Positions 1 through 9,035 of a stretch of 64,000 nt of DNA are shown one piece after another; the first letter of the stretch is position 1; each line of letters opens with the position of its first letter. The translations under genes and the position numbers were made by a program. The stretch covers positions 35,027 through 99,026 of the forward strand of contig CAXSDH010000004.1 of the NCBI GenBank assembly GCA_964235765.1, in the 5' to 3' direction. The DNA is from JAVVHH01 sp964235765. GTDB lineage: Bacteria > Pseudomonadota > Alphaproteobacteria > Acetobacterales > Acetobacteraceae. The notes under the pieces were generated by a model. It was not told where the DNA came from. It saw only the letters and a program-made list of their open reading frames with translations, and did no database searches.

Positions 1-706
1 CGATGGCCAGTCCGCTCACCAGGTAGAACCCGCCGAGGAGCGGCAGCGTCCAGTCCGACAGCGGCCATATTGCGGAGCCGCCGATGCCCTCCATCGTCCA
101 GTAGGTGCCGAAGGCGGCGATCATCGCGCCGACGGCGAACTTGATGGCGTTCTCCGGCACCCGTTGCAACGGCGCCCGCACCGCCGCCCCCACGGCGCAG
201 GTCAGCGCCAACGCGGCCAGGGCGGCTCCGGCGCTGCTGGCCATCCCGGCCCCATCAGGTGTCCGCATGCCGAGCGCCACCACGACCAGCCAAACCTCCA
301 GCCCTTCCAGCAGAACGCCCTTGTAGGCGATCGTCCACCCCGCAACCCAGTCCCCGGTCAGCTCGCCGCCGGTCAGCTTGCCGCGTGTCTGCTCGAACTC
401 CACTTGCTCATCGTGCAGCGGCTTCAGCCCGGCGTGCCGCGCGATGGCCTTCGCCAGCCAGCGCACGCCGAACAGCGTCAGGAACACGCCGACGGTCAGT
501 TGCACCCAGCCGATGTCGATCCCCGTCGCCAGCAGGCGGCCGGCGACGAGCGTCAGCACGGCGAGCGTGGCGAGCCCGGCCAGCGCCGCGCCGATCCCGC
601 CCCGCCAGCCGATGCTCAGGCTGACGGCCAGCACGATGGTGAACGCCTCGACCCACTCGACGAGGGCGGTGAAGAAAGAAGGTACGGCTATCGACCAGTC
701 GATCAT
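1..706 (-). CDS. Polytopic membrane protein of COG4280/FTR1-like type, 3' end cut by window
   Basis: Reading from ATG at 706 the frame stays open to the window edge, about 235 residues, so the C-terminus is missing. The product is strongly hydrophobic with several membrane segments. The first carries EWVEAFTIVLA (residues 17-27), the kind of acidic-plus-helix motif seen in FTR1/COG4280 integral membrane proteins. A conserved-looking segment RAPLQRVPENAIKFAVG occurs near residue 190, followed by another helix with TYWTMEG. Family resemblance is from memory; no substrate can be assigned. A GGAGTGAG stretch lies 10-13 bases upstream. An in-frame TTG at 715 is a possible alternative start with tighter spacing to it. 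The gene is codirectional with pobA and lies about 65 bases downstream of it. Confidence 0.6.
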   Translation of the reverse strand, partial: MIDWSIAVPSFFTALVEWVEAFTIVLAVSLSIGWRGGIGAALAGLATLAVLTLVAGRLLATGIDIGWVQLTVGVFLTLFGVRWLAKAIARHAGLKPLHDEQVEFEQTRGKLTGGELTGDWVAGWTIAYKGVLLEGLEVWLVVVALGMRTPDGAGMASSAGAALAALALTCAVGAAVRAPLQRVPENAIKFAVGAMIAAFGTYWTMEGIGGSAIWPLSDWTLPLLGGFYLVSGLAI

Positions 707-772
707 CGCGTTCAACTCACTCCGGAAAGGCAGGATCGGCCAAGGCAGGATCGGCCAAGGCGGGGTCGGCGC

Positions 773-1942
773 TCACAGGAGAAGGCCCGTGTAGCTCTCG
801 GCCAGCGCCCTCTGCGCCATTCCGGAAGTGGCGAGATGGTCGAACTCGGCCCGCTGGATACGGCGCGAGAAGGCGTCGGTTTCGGGAAAGATGTGCAGCA
901 GCGTCGTCATCCACCAGGAGAACCGCTCGGCTTGCCAAATCCGGGCCAGCGCGCGGCGCGAGTAGTCGTCGATCCCGGCCGGGGAGCCGCTGGCGTAATA
1001 CGACGCGAAGGCCTCGTACAAGCACCGGACGTCGGACATGGCGAGGTTCAGCCCCTTCGCCCCGGTCGGCGGCACGATATGGGCGGCGTCGCCGGCCAGG
1101 AACAGGCGGCCGAAGCGCAGCGGTTCCGCCACGAAGCTGCGGAGCTGCGCGATCGACTTCCCGATGGACGGCCCGCGTTGCAAGGCGTTCGCCGCCGGGC
1201 CCGGGATGCGTCGGCACAGCTCGTCATAAAACCGGCCGTCCGGCCAATCCTCCAGCCGCTCCTGCATGCCGCACTGGATGTAATACCGGCTGCGTGCCGG
1301 CGAACGCATCGAGCACAGGGCGAATCCGGCCTCGTGATGGGCGTAGATCAGCTCCTCGGCCGCCGGGGGCTTGTCCACCAGCACGCCGAGCCAGCCGAAC
1401 GGGTACACGCGCTCGAACGTGCGGATCGACCCGGCCGGGATCGCCTGCCGGCATGGGCCGTGGAAGCCGTCGCACCCGGCGACCCAATCGCACTCGACCG
1501 CCTCGCGCCGGCCATCCTTCGTGAAGCCGACACGGGCGGAGGGGCCGGTCACCGCCTCCAGCGCCACGTCCGCGGCGCCGTAGACCGTCGGGAACCCGGA
1601 CGCAGCGCGGGCATCCATCAGGTCACGCGTGACCTCGGTCTGGCCATAGACCAGGACGGACTTGCCGATCAGCGCCTTGAAGTCGATCCGGATCGCCTCG
1701 CCGTCGAAGGCCAGCCCGACACCGGTATGCGGCTGCCCTTCCGCGTGCATGCGCCCGCCCGCCCCGGCGAGATCGAGCAGCTCGACCGTGCCCTGCTCCA
1801 GCACGCCCGCGCGGATGCGCCCGAGCACGTACTCCGGGCTCTTTCGTTCCAGGATGACGTTGTCGATCCCGGCGCCGGTGAGAAGCTGGCCGAGCGTGAG
1901 CCCGGCCGGGCCAGCGCCGACAATCGCGACCTTGGTCTTCAA
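773..1942 (-). CDS. pobA: 4-hydroxybenzoate 3-monooxygenase
   Basis: FAD-dependent NADPH hydroxylase converting 4-hydroxybenzoate to protocatechuate, feeding the beta-ketoadipate pathway; cytosolic. The 389-residue product matches the usual length of about 390. It shows the FAD dinucleotide motif GAGPAG (residues 9-14), the DG motif in VAGCDGFHGPC near residue 157, and the GD motif LFLAGDAAHIVPPTGAKG near residue 280. The start is TTG at 1942: it overlaps the upstream antiporter stop as TTGA and has GGAGG about nine bases upstream. No ATG lies before the FAD motif, so the TTG is well supported. No pobR-like regulator is visible nearby, and coupling to an antiporter gene rather than to pca genes is unusual. 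Confidence 0.9.
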   Translation of the reverse strand: MKTKVAIVGAGPAGLTLGQLLTGAGIDNVILERKSPEYVLGRIRAGVLEQGTVELLDLAGAGGRMHAEGQPHTGVGLAFDGEAIRIDFKALIGKSVLVYGQTEVTRDLMDARAASGFPTVYGAADVALEAVTGPSARVGFTKDGRREAVECDWVAGCDGFHGPCRQAIPAGSIRTFERVYPFGWLGVLVDKPPAAEELIYAHHEAGFALCSMRSPARSRYYIQCGMQERLEDWPDGRFYDELCRRIPGPAANALQRGPSIGKSIAQLRSFVAEPLRFGRLFLAGDAAHIVPPTGAKGLNLAMSDVRCLYEAFASYYASGSPAGIDDYSRRALARIWQAERFSWWMTTLLHIFPETDAFSRRIQRAEFDHLATSGMAQRALAESYTGLLL

Positions 1943-3759
1943 GGCCTGCCGCCTCCCGGCCCCGCCGCGCCCTCCCGCAGCCGCACGTGGCCGCGCCGGC
2001 GCACGTTCACGCCCGGCGCCATCGCGCGGATCTCGGCCTGGAACTCCGCCCGCTTCTCGTGGATCGACACCAGCACCGGCCCCATCGGCACGCCCAAATC
2101 CACCAGCACGGCCTCGGAGAGCTGCAGGCTCGCCTCGATCGTCTCCGGCACCGCATCGGTGGCGCCGATGCCATACAGGTGCGCCGCGTGCAACGCGTCT
2201 CGCGCGCGCACCACGATCAGCAGGTCCGGCCGCTCCGCCCGGGCGAGCAGCACCACCGCATCCGCCCGGGCCCGGTCGTCGATCGTGACCACCACCGCCC
2301 GGGCCGTCCCCAGCCCGACCCGGCGCAGCAGCTCCGCCTGCGTCACGTCCCCATAATAGACGGGGGCCCCGGCCTCCCGGCTCTCGCCCACCTGCCCCAC
2401 GTCGCTGTCCAGCGCGATATAGGGCACGGCATGGGCGTCCAGCAGCGCGCCCACGGTCTGCCCCACCCTGCCGTAGCCGGCGATGATCACCCGCGGCGCG
2501 TCCGCTCCCGCAGCCGGCGGCTCGAAACCGGCCGGAATCGCCGCCGGCGCCTGCCGGGTCACCACAAGGCCGAGCCGCGCGAAGGCCGGGATGCCCGCCA
2601 TGGTCAGCGCCGCCAGCAGGAAGGCGAAGCCCGCCAGGTCCGCGCCGATCAGCCCCATGCCGCCGGCCAAGCCGAGGATGACGAAGCTGAACTCCCCGCC
2701 CGGGCCCAGCAGCAGCCCCGCCTGCACGCCCACGCGCCATCGCACCCGGAACACCCGCGCCAGCACGGCGATCAGCGCCGCCTTCAGCCCCACCAGGCCG
2801 AGCGCCGCCCCCAGCACGGCCAGCGGGTGCGCGGCGATGGCCCGCAGGTCGAGGCTCAACCCGATCGAGATCAGGAACACGCCCAGCAGCAGCCCCTTGA
2901 ACGGCTCCACCGTGACCTCGATCTGCCGCCGGTACTCGGTCTCCGCCAGCAGCAGCCCGGCGATCAACGCCCCCAGCGCCATCGAGAGCCCAGCCGCCGC
3001 CGACGCCAGCCCCGTCGCCAGCACCACAAGCAGGCAGGCCGCCATGAACAGCTCGGGGCTGCGCGTTCGCGCCACCCCGCGGAACAGCGGCCGCAGCCCC
3101 AGCCGGCCCAGCAGCACCAGCCCGACGATCATGCCCACCGCCTGACCCGCCGCGACCAGGAACGGCCAAACGCCGCCCGCCTCGCCACGGCCCAATACGC
3201 CGAGCGCGAACAGGATCGGCACCACCGCCAGGTCCTGGAACAGCAGCACTGCGAAGCTGCAGCGCCCGACCCGCCCGGTCACGCGCCGCCCCTCGGCCAA
3301 CACCTGGGTCACGATGGCCGTGGACGACATCGCGAGCGCCAGGCCCATGACGATCGCCGGGCCGCGTGGGACGCCGAACGCCGCCGCCACGGCCGCCAGA
3401 ACCGCGGTGCAGCCCACCACCTGCGCCGCACCCAGCCCGAACACCAGCCGCCGCAGGCTGACGATGCGCTCCCACGACAGCTCCAGCCCGATCATGAACA
3501 GCAGCAGCGCCACGCCCAGCTCGGCGACCGGGGCGATGCGCTCGCGGTCGGAGATGGTGACCAGCGACAGCCATGGCGCCGCCTCGGTGAACGCGCCAAG
3601 CCCCGCCGGCCCGGCCAGCAGGCCCACCAGCATGAACCCGAGTACCGGGCTGACCCGCAGCCGGTGGAACAACGGAATCACGATCGCGGCCGCCCCCAGG
3701 ATGACGAGGGCCTCGCGCATGGGCTCAGCCAAATGGGTCGCGTCGGCCGGCATGGACAT
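1939..3759 (-). CDS. Monovalent cation:proton antiporter, CPA2 family (KefB/KefC type)
   Basis: Inner-membrane K+/H+-type antiporter of 606 residues. The first roughly 380 residues form a 12-13 helix Na+/H+ exchanger domain (for example LLLFMIGLELSW near residue 85 and LGPGGEFSFVILGLAGG near residue 355). A cytosolic TrkA-N/RCK domain follows, starting near VIIAGYGRVGQTVGALLD with the GxGxxG nucleotide-binding motif, and runs to a C-terminal regulatory tail. The architecture and length are those of KefB/KefC/YbaL. No separate KefF/KefG ancillary protein gene is present. The stop overlaps the pobA TTG start, so the two are probably translationally coupled. The ion specificity (K+ or Na+) cannot be read from sequence. 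Confidence 0.88.
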   Translation of the reverse strand: MSMPADATHLAEPMREALVILGAAAIVIPLFHRLRVSPVLGFMLVGLLAGPAGLGAFTEAAPWLSLVTISDRERIAPVAELGVALLLFMIGLELSWERIVSLRRLVFGLGAAQVVGCTAVLAAVAAAFGVPRGPAIVMGLALAMSSTAIVTQVLAEGRRVTGRVGRCSFAVLLFQDLAVVPILFALGVLGRGEAGGVWPFLVAAGQAVGMIVGLVLLGRLGLRPLFRGVARTRSPELFMAACLLVVLATGLASAAAGLSMALGALIAGLLLAETEYRRQIEVTVEPFKGLLLGVFLISIGLSLDLRAIAAHPLAVLGAALGLVGLKAALIAVLARVFRVRWRVGVQAGLLLGPGGEFSFVILGLAGGMGLIGADLAGFAFLLAALTMAGIPAFARLGLVVTRQAPAAIPAGFEPPAAGADAPRVIIAGYGRVGQTVGALLDAHAVPYIALDSDVGQVGESREAGAPVYYGDVTQAELLRRVGLGTARAVVVTIDDRARADAVVLLARAERPDLLIVVRARDALHAAHLYGIGATDAVPETIEASLQLSEAVLVDLGVPMGPVLVSIHEKRAEFQAEIRAMAPGVNVRRRGHVRLREGAAGPGGGRP

Positions 3760-3782
3760 GCGCTATCTTGGCGGCAAGCGCC

Positions 3783-5162
3783 TCAAACCACCAGCGCCGC
3801 CGCCAGCCGCCTCACGTCCGGCAGCCCGTCCAGGTCCTCGACCATCGCGATCACGTCGCGGACCGCATCCCCGGCCAATCCGCCGTAGCCGGCGCATTCC
3901 TCGAACTTGGCGCAAACCTCGCCCCAGCCCATCGGGTTGGCCGGGCTGCCCCGGCCGAAATCGGCCCGTCCGCGCACCGCCGCGCCGCCCGCGAGATGAA
4001 CCTCCACCAGGCTCGTCATCTTGTCGAACCCGGCCGCATCCGCCTCCGCGTCCACATGGAACTCCACCCGCCGCATCATCGCCTGCACGTCGGGGGAGAG
4101 CACGGTGGCGTCGGCGTATTCCGCCAAGCCCGCCCGGCGCCGCAGCACCAGGATCGCCATCGAGAACTGCATGCTGAACTTCGCCTGCAGCTCGTTCTGC
4201 GGGTCGTGATGCAGCAAGGTGGTCGGCATGTGCCGGTTCGTGCCGACCCTGATGCGTTCGACCGCCTCCGGGCGGATGTCGTGCGCCGCCACCAACTCCG
4301 CCATCACCGACATGGCCGGATGGGTAAGCGAGCCGGACGGGTAAGGCTTGATCGAGATGCCCGGCATCGCGAAGGTCCAGGGCGCGCCGAGCTTGCCGCG
4401 GATCGCCGCCTCGTCGAAGCCGCCCGCCGCCGCCTGAAAGAAGCCGCGCGGCGCCTCCAGGATGGTGGCGGTGGCGGAAAACCCCCGCGCCACCAGGTCC
4501 ATGGCCAGAATTGCGCCCTCCGCCGAGCGTCCGGGGTGGAACGGCTTGGTCATGCTGCCGAAATTTTCGCGCAACCCGGCCGACTGGCTGCCCGCCATGC
4601 CCAGCACCGCCGCGGTCCGCGCGGTCCCCGGCCGGACCAGGTTCGCCACCCCCGCCGCCGCCCCGAACGTGCCGCAGGTGCCCGTGGTGTGGAACCCGTC
4701 CTGGTAATGCCGCGGCGCCACCGCCTCGGCCACCTTGCAGCACACCTCGATCCCCACGTGATACGCCGCCTCGAACGCCGCGCCGCCGCTGCCCTGCCGC
4801 TCCGCCACGGCCAGCACCGCCGGCAGCACCGGCGCGGTCGGGTGCATCAGCAGCCCATAGACGCGGTCGTTCGCCACCGCGAGCTGCGTGTCGTCGTAGT
4901 CGTGCGCGTGCACGGCGATCCCGTTGGCGAAGGCGGAGAACCGCGCGGGCAGCCGCAGCCGCGTGCCCAGCACCGTGCTGTCCCCGCCCGCGAACCCCAG
5001 CTCGGCCAGGTAGCCGTTGACGATGCGCCCGCTCTCCGCCGCCGCCCCGGCCACCGCCAGGCCCAGCCCGTCCAGGATCGACTTGCGCCCCAGCGCCACC
5101 ACGCCGGCCGGGATGGCGCCAGGCGCCTCGATCCACTCCGCCACATGCTGGGTGAGGGACAT
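3783..5162 (-). CDS. MmgE/PrpD family protein (2-methylcitrate dehydratase-like)
   Basis: Product of 459 residues, the normal length for MmgE/PrpD. The all-helical N-terminal domain carries the family segment AVHAHDYDDTQ near residue 85 and HPTAPVLPAVLAVAE near residue 125. The central part has GMAGSQSAGLRENFGSMTKP and a lid-domain segment IKPYPSGSLTHPAMS. Characterised members include 2-methylcitrate dehydratase and cis-aconitate decarboxylase, but most act on unknown polycarboxylates. ATG at 5162 shares one base with the stop of the ABC permease (TGATG), so this is the last cistron of the ABC-transporter operon. Together they suggest uptake plus dehydration of a hydroxylated or polycarboxylic acid; that link is inference. 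Confidence 0.88.
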   Translation of the reverse strand: MSLTQHVAEWIEAPGAIPAGVVALGRKSILDGLGLAVAGAAAESGRIVNGYLAELGFAGGDSTVLGTRLRLPARFSAFANGIAVHAHDYDDTQLAVANDRVYGLLMHPTAPVLPAVLAVAERQGSGGAAFEAAYHVGIEVCCKVAEAVAPRHYQDGFHTTGTCGTFGAAAGVANLVRPGTARTAAVLGMAGSQSAGLRENFGSMTKPFHPGRSAEGAILAMDLVARGFSATATILEAPRGFFQAAAGGFDEAAIRGKLGAPWTFAMPGISIKPYPSGSLTHPAMSVMAELVAAHDIRPEAVERIRVGTNRHMPTTLLHHDPQNELQAKFSMQFSMAILVLRRRAGLAEYADATVLSPDVQAMMRRVEFHVDAEADAAGFDKMTSLVEVHLAGGAAVRGRADFGRGSPANPMGWGEVCAKFEECAGYGGLAGDAVRDVIAMVEDLDGLPDVRRLAAALVV

Positions 5163-6853
5163 CAGCGCACCACCCGTGCCCGGCCGCCCAGGATCGGCAG
5201 CCGGTTCACCAGCACGACGATGCCGAACGTCACGAGCAGCAGCGCGATCCCCAGCACCGAGATCGCGCCCAGGTCGCCACTCTCGTTCAGGTCATAGATC
5301 ACGACCGAGATCACCTTGGTGTTGCTGGTCGTCAACAGGATGGTGGCCGACAACTCGCGGATCACGCCGATGAACACGATGCACCAGGTCGCGACGATCG
5401 TGCTGCGCAGCAGCGGCGCGGTGATCTGCCATAGCGCCACCAGCCGGGTCGCGCCAAAGACGCGGGAGGCTTCCTCGAGTTCCACATGCAACCCGCGCAG
5501 GCTCGCCCGCACTTGCTGGAACCCGGCCGGCATCTCCATGGTCACGAACCCGACCAGCAGGATCCACAGCGTGCCGTACAGCAGGAACGGCGGGCGCGAG
5601 TACACGAGGAACAAGCCCACGCCCATGACTATGCCCGGCACGGCGAGCGGCGCCATCGCCAGCCCGGCCAGCCACCGGTGCCCCCAAACCAGCTCCCGGC
5701 TCGACAGGTACGCCACCACCAGCACCAGCGCGGTCACCACGGTGGCGCTGCCCACCCCCAGCAGCAGCGTGTTCACCATCGCCCGCCGCGTGTCGGAGAA
5801 CTCGAATAAGGCGAAGCGGATGTGCTTCATGGATAAGGTGGACCAGGCCAACGGGTCCGACAGGTTTTGCACGATGGCCGCCTTCACCAGGGCGAAATAG
5901 GGCAGGAACACCGGCAGCATCAGCACCAGCAGGCATAGCGCCAGCGCCGGCCAGCGCCAGCCCTGCAGCCGAACCAGCCGCGGCGGGCTGTTCTTGCCGC
6001 CCACCACCACGAACGACCGCCGGCCCAGCAGCCGGCGCTGCACTTGCAGCACCAGTAGGGTGATCAGCAGCAGCGGCACGGCGGCGGCGGCGGCCAGGTT
6101 GGTTTGCGGCGGATACTGGAACAGGCTCCAGATGCGGGTTGTCAGCGTATGGAACCCGGCCGGCATGGCCAGGATCGCCGGGGTGCCGAACATCGTCAGC
6201 CCTTGCAGGAAGGCCACCAGCCCGCCAGCCAGGATCGACGGCAGCACCAGCGGCAAGGTCACCCGCCGCATCGTGCCGCCCGCGCCGCTGCCCAGGATGG
6301 CGGAGGCGTCCTCCAGGTCCGCCGGAATGCTCTCCAGCGCGTTGGCGAGCACCGTGAACACGTAGGGGAAGGTGTAGCAGGCGATGGCGAACACCACGCC
6401 CTCGAGCGTGTAGATGTCGAACACGTAGTCGAACTCGTCCAGCCCGAACACGTGCCGGGCCAGTTGGTTCAGCATCCCCGAATTGGGCGCGGCCAGCAGC
6501 TCCCACGCGATCGCCCCCAGGAACGGCGGCGTCACGAACGAGGCGGTCACCAGCGCGCGGATCGCCCCCCGGAACGGCACGTCCGTGCGCGCCACCAGGA
6601 AGGCGATCGGCACCGCCACCACGCAGGCCGCCAGCCCAGCCGCCAGCGCGATGCCGAACGTGAGCAGCAACGGCGTGCGCAGCGCCGGGTCGGTGGCTAG
6701 GCGGGCGAAGTTGGCCAGGGTCGGCGACCCCGCGGAGTCCGTCACGGCATACCAGCCGAGCCACCCCAGCGGCAGCACCACCAGCGCGCACAGCAGCGCC
6801 GCGGTGCCCGCGAACACCGGAAGGGACGGGTCCCAGGAGCGCGTTGCCGCCAT
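5162..6853 (-). CDS. ABC transporter permease, fused double FbpB/AfuB-type subunit
   Basis: Inner-membrane permease of 563 residues made of two homologous six-helix halves, as in iron(III)/2-aminoethylphosphonate-type importers. Each half has an EAA-type coupling helix for the ATPase: the first around IPADLEDASAILGSGAGG, the second around LHVELEEASRVFGATRL. ATG at 6853 shares its A with the stop of the upstream binding-protein gene (TGATG), and the 3' end overlaps MmgE/PrpD the same way. An open frame continues upstream of this ATG but there it only overlaps the binding-protein gene out of frame. The fused double-permease layout fits the Fe3+/spermidine-putrescine superfamily; the substrate is unknown. 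Confidence 0.9.
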   Translation of the reverse strand: MAATRSWDPSLPVFAGTAALLCALVVLPLGWLGWYAVTDSAGSPTLANFARLATDPALRTPLLLTFGIALAAGLAACVVAVPIAFLVARTDVPFRGAIRALVTASFVTPPFLGAIAWELLAAPNSGMLNQLARHVFGLDEFDYVFDIYTLEGVVFAIACYTFPYVFTVLANALESIPADLEDASAILGSGAGGTMRRVTLPLVLPSILAGGLVAFLQGLTMFGTPAILAMPAGFHTLTTRIWSLFQYPPQTNLAAAAAVPLLLITLLVLQVQRRLLGRRSFVVVGGKNSPPRLVRLQGWRWPALALCLLVLMLPVFLPYFALVKAAIVQNLSDPLAWSTLSMKHIRFALFEFSDTRRAMVNTLLLGVGSATVVTALVLVVAYLSSRELVWGHRWLAGLAMAPLAVPGIVMGVGLFLVYSRPPFLLYGTLWILLVGFVTMEMPAGFQQVRASLRGLHVELEEASRVFGATRLVALWQITAPLLRSTIVATWCIVFIGVIRELSATILLTTSNTKVISVVIYDLNESGDLGAISVLGIALLLVTFGIVVLVNRLPILGGRARVVR

Positions 6854-7881
6854 CAGACGCCGAACGCGGCGGCGTAGCGCCTCTTGATGTCCTCGACGGA
6901 CCTCGCGAGATCGACCGGATCGGGCCGCAACAGCTTGATCTCCGACAGCGGCAGGCGCCCGGCCTTCAGCTTGACCTCCGGATGGAACGAGCGCAGGCCG
7001 CCCACGTCGCTCATCAACTGCTGGCACTCGGCCGAGAATAGGTAATGCGCCAGCAACCGCGCCGCGTTCGGGTGCGGCGCCGCCTCCATCACCCCAGCCT
7101 GGCCCGAGACCAGCGGCGTTCCCTCGGCCGCATACACGATCTCGATCGGCTCCCCGGCCTCGCGCAGGAAGAAGGCGTTGTACTCGTTGCCGTCCACCAT
7201 CACCGAGCGCTCGCCCTGCACCACTTTCTTGGGCGGCTCGGTGGAGGACTGCACCTGCAACACCCGCTGCCTGCCAAGCTTGTCGAGGTAATCCCAACCC
7301 AGCGTCCGCCCGATCTCGTACGTCGCGGTCACGATGGTGCCGCTATAGCTCGGATGCGCCTTCACCAGCCGCCCCCGCCACTTCGGCAGCAGCAGGTCGG
7401 CGAACGACTTCGGCGCATCCCCGGCCGCCACCTGCCGCGTATTGTAGCCGATCACCGCCAGGTGCGCCCGCACCGCTGCGAATCGGCCGTCGGCGTCGCG
7501 CTCGTCGGCCGGCCAGAACCGCCCCACATCCTCCGGCACGAATCGCGCCAGCCAGCCGCGCGCCTTCCAGTCGATGAAGCTCGTCACGTCGGAGCTCTCG
7601 ACCACGTCCGCGGCGCGGATATTGCTGCCATATTCCTGCATTATGCGCTGCAGGATGCGCTCGGCCCCCGACCGCTCCACCTGCAGCTTGATGCCCGGCC
7701 ACCGTTGCCCGAACCCGGCCGCGATCCGCTCGGCCACCGAAACGTCGATCGACGTGTAGAACGCGACCGCGCCCTCCCGCCGTGCCGCATCGACCAGGCC
7801 CGCCTCCGGCTCCGCGCGCGCCCACCGCGCGGCCAAGGTGGCGGCCCCGGCAAGGGCAAGTAAGCTGCGCCGCCCGATCAT
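6853..7881 (-). CDS. ABC transporter periplasmic substrate-binding protein (Fe3+/AfuA-like family)
   Basis: Secreted binding protein of 342 residues. The N-terminus MIGRRSLLALAGAATLAA has a twin-arginine-like RRSLL followed by a hydrophobic stretch, so Tat export is plausible; no lipobox cysteine is seen. Recognisable family segments are GAVAFYTSIDVSVAERIAAGF, ADVVESSDVTSFIDWK and a C-terminal GLRSFHPEVKLKAG. The order is ATPase, this gene, permease, MmgE/PrpD, all on the minus strand with a gap of only 14 bases to the ATPase. A GAGGGGG Shine-Dalgarno lies upstream of ATG 7881. Iron is the default ligand in the family, but members also bind thiamine, phosphonates and organic acids; the PrpD neighbour favours an organic ligand (inference). 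Confidence 0.87.
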   Translation of the reverse strand: MIGRRSLLALAGAATLAARWARAEPEAGLVDAARREGAVAFYTSIDVSVAERIAAGFGQRWPGIKLQVERSGAERILQRIMQEYGSNIRAADVVESSDVTSFIDWKARGWLARFVPEDVGRFWPADERDADGRFAAVRAHLAVIGYNTRQVAAGDAPKSFADLLLPKWRGRLVKAHPSYSGTIVTATYEIGRTLGWDYLDKLGRQRVLQVQSSTEPPKKVVQGERSVMVDGNEYNAFFLREAGEPIEIVYAAEGTPLVSGQAGVMEAAPHPNAARLLAHYLFSAECQQLMSDVGGLRSFHPEVKLKAGRLPLSEIKLLRPDPVDLARSVEDIKRRYAAAFGV

Positions 7882-7895
7882 CGTGGCCCCCTCTT

Positions 7896-8960
7896 TCACC
7901 GCGGCAAAGCCCGGCACGCCGCCACCGGCAGCCGCACGCCCGTCACGCCGCCCACCTCCGCCCGCACCCGCAACGGCGTCGTCGCCCGGATTTGCGTGCC
8001 GTCCGGCAGCTCGAGCAGGTAATCGCGCTGCCCCCCGAGATAGGTGTGCCGCAGCACCAGCGCCGTGCACTCGTTCGGCCCCACCGCATCCGCGGCCGGC
8101 ACCAGCTCCACGTCGTTCGGCCGAACCGACACCGGCACCTCGGCATCCCGCGCCACCTCCGGCAGCGGGTTCCCGCAGCGGATCAGCAGCGGCCCGCATT
8201 GCACGCCGCCGTCCACCGCCCGGCCGCGCAGGATGTTGGTGCCGCCGATGAACCGCGCCACGAACTCCGAGCACGGCTCCTGATACACCTCCTCCGGCGA
8301 CCCCGTCTGCTCGATCCGGCCGCCGTTCATCACCACGATACGGTCCGCCGTGGTCATCGCCTCCGATTGGTCGTGCGTTACATACACGGTGGTATAACGG
8401 AACTCGTCGTGCAGCCGACGGATCTCGAACCGCATCTCCTCGCGCAGATTGGTGTCGAGGTTCGACAGCGGCTCGTCCAGCAGCAGCGTCTCCGGCTCGA
8501 CCACCAGGGCGCGGGCCAGCGCGACTCGCTGCTGCTGCCCGCCCGAAAGCTCGCCCGGCGAGCGGTCCCGCAGCGCCGAAAGCCGCGTCACGTCCAGGAT
8601 GCGCGCCACCTTGGCCTCGACCTCGGCCTTGGGCTGCTTGCGCACCCGCAACCCATAGGCAACGTTCTCCGCCACCGTCATGTGCGGCCACAACGCATAG
8701 CTCTGAAAAATCATCGACATGTTGCGCCGCTCCGGCGGCGTCGCCACGCCCGGGCTGGACAGCAATCGCCCGCCGACGGTGATGGTACCCTCGTCGGGCG
8801 CCATGAAACCGGCGATCAGCCGCAGCGTCGTCGTCTTGCCGCACCCTGAGGGGCCCAGCAGGCACACCAGGTCCTCATGCGGAATGGCCAGGTCGATGCC
8901 GTCCGCGACCGTCAGCGCGCCGTATCGTTTCCGGATGCCCAGCAGTTCGACTGACGCCAC
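7896..8960 (-). CDS. ABC transporter ATP-binding protein (FbpC/PotA type)
   Basis: ATPase of 354 residues energising the importer encoded downstream. It has Walker A GPSGCGKTT (residues 36-44), the Q-loop in MIFQSYALWPHMTV, the signature LSGGQQQRVALARAL near residue 138, Walker B LLLDEPLSNLD and the switch histidine in VYVTHDQSEAMT. A C-terminal TOBE-like domain (about residues 240-354) is typical of the iron/polyamine/sugar group. Translation starts at GTG 8960, preceded by GGGGGA; no ATG in frame precedes the conserved N-terminus. It is the first gene of the four-cistron operon, so the promoter should lie in the short 8961-9035 gap or further upstream. Confidence 0.93.
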   Translation of the reverse strand: MASVELLGIRKRYGALTVADGIDLAIPHEDLVCLLGPSGCGKTTTLRLIAGFMAPDEGTITVGGRLLSSPGVATPPERRNMSMIFQSYALWPHMTVAENVAYGLRVRKQPKAEVEAKVARILDVTRLSALRDRSPGELSGGQQQRVALARALVVEPETLLLDEPLSNLDTNLREEMRFEIRRLHDEFRYTTVYVTHDQSEAMTTADRIVVMNGGRIEQTGSPEEVYQEPCSEFVARFIGGTNILRGRAVDGGVQCGPLLIRCGNPLPEVARDAEVPVSVRPNDVELVPAADAVGPNECTALVLRHTYLGGQRDYLLELPDGTQIRATTPLRVRAEVGGVTGVRLPVAACRALPR

Positions 8961-9035
8961 TTGTTTCCCCCGTTAAGGGCCAGCCTGCATGTCGCGGCCG
9001 CCGGGTCAACTGAAAGAACCTTCATGCAATCACCG

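Noticed and set aside
164..2356. Long plus-strand open frame of about 730 codons
   Set aside because: It is antisense to pobA and the Kef-type antiporter. The product is low-complexity Arg/Pro/Gln/His, as expected for reverse frames in high-GC DNA.
1987..3888. Second long plus-strand open frame opposite the antiporter gene
   Set aside because: Composition dominated by Arg, Gln, His and Pro with no domain; the minus-strand antiporter is unmistakable.
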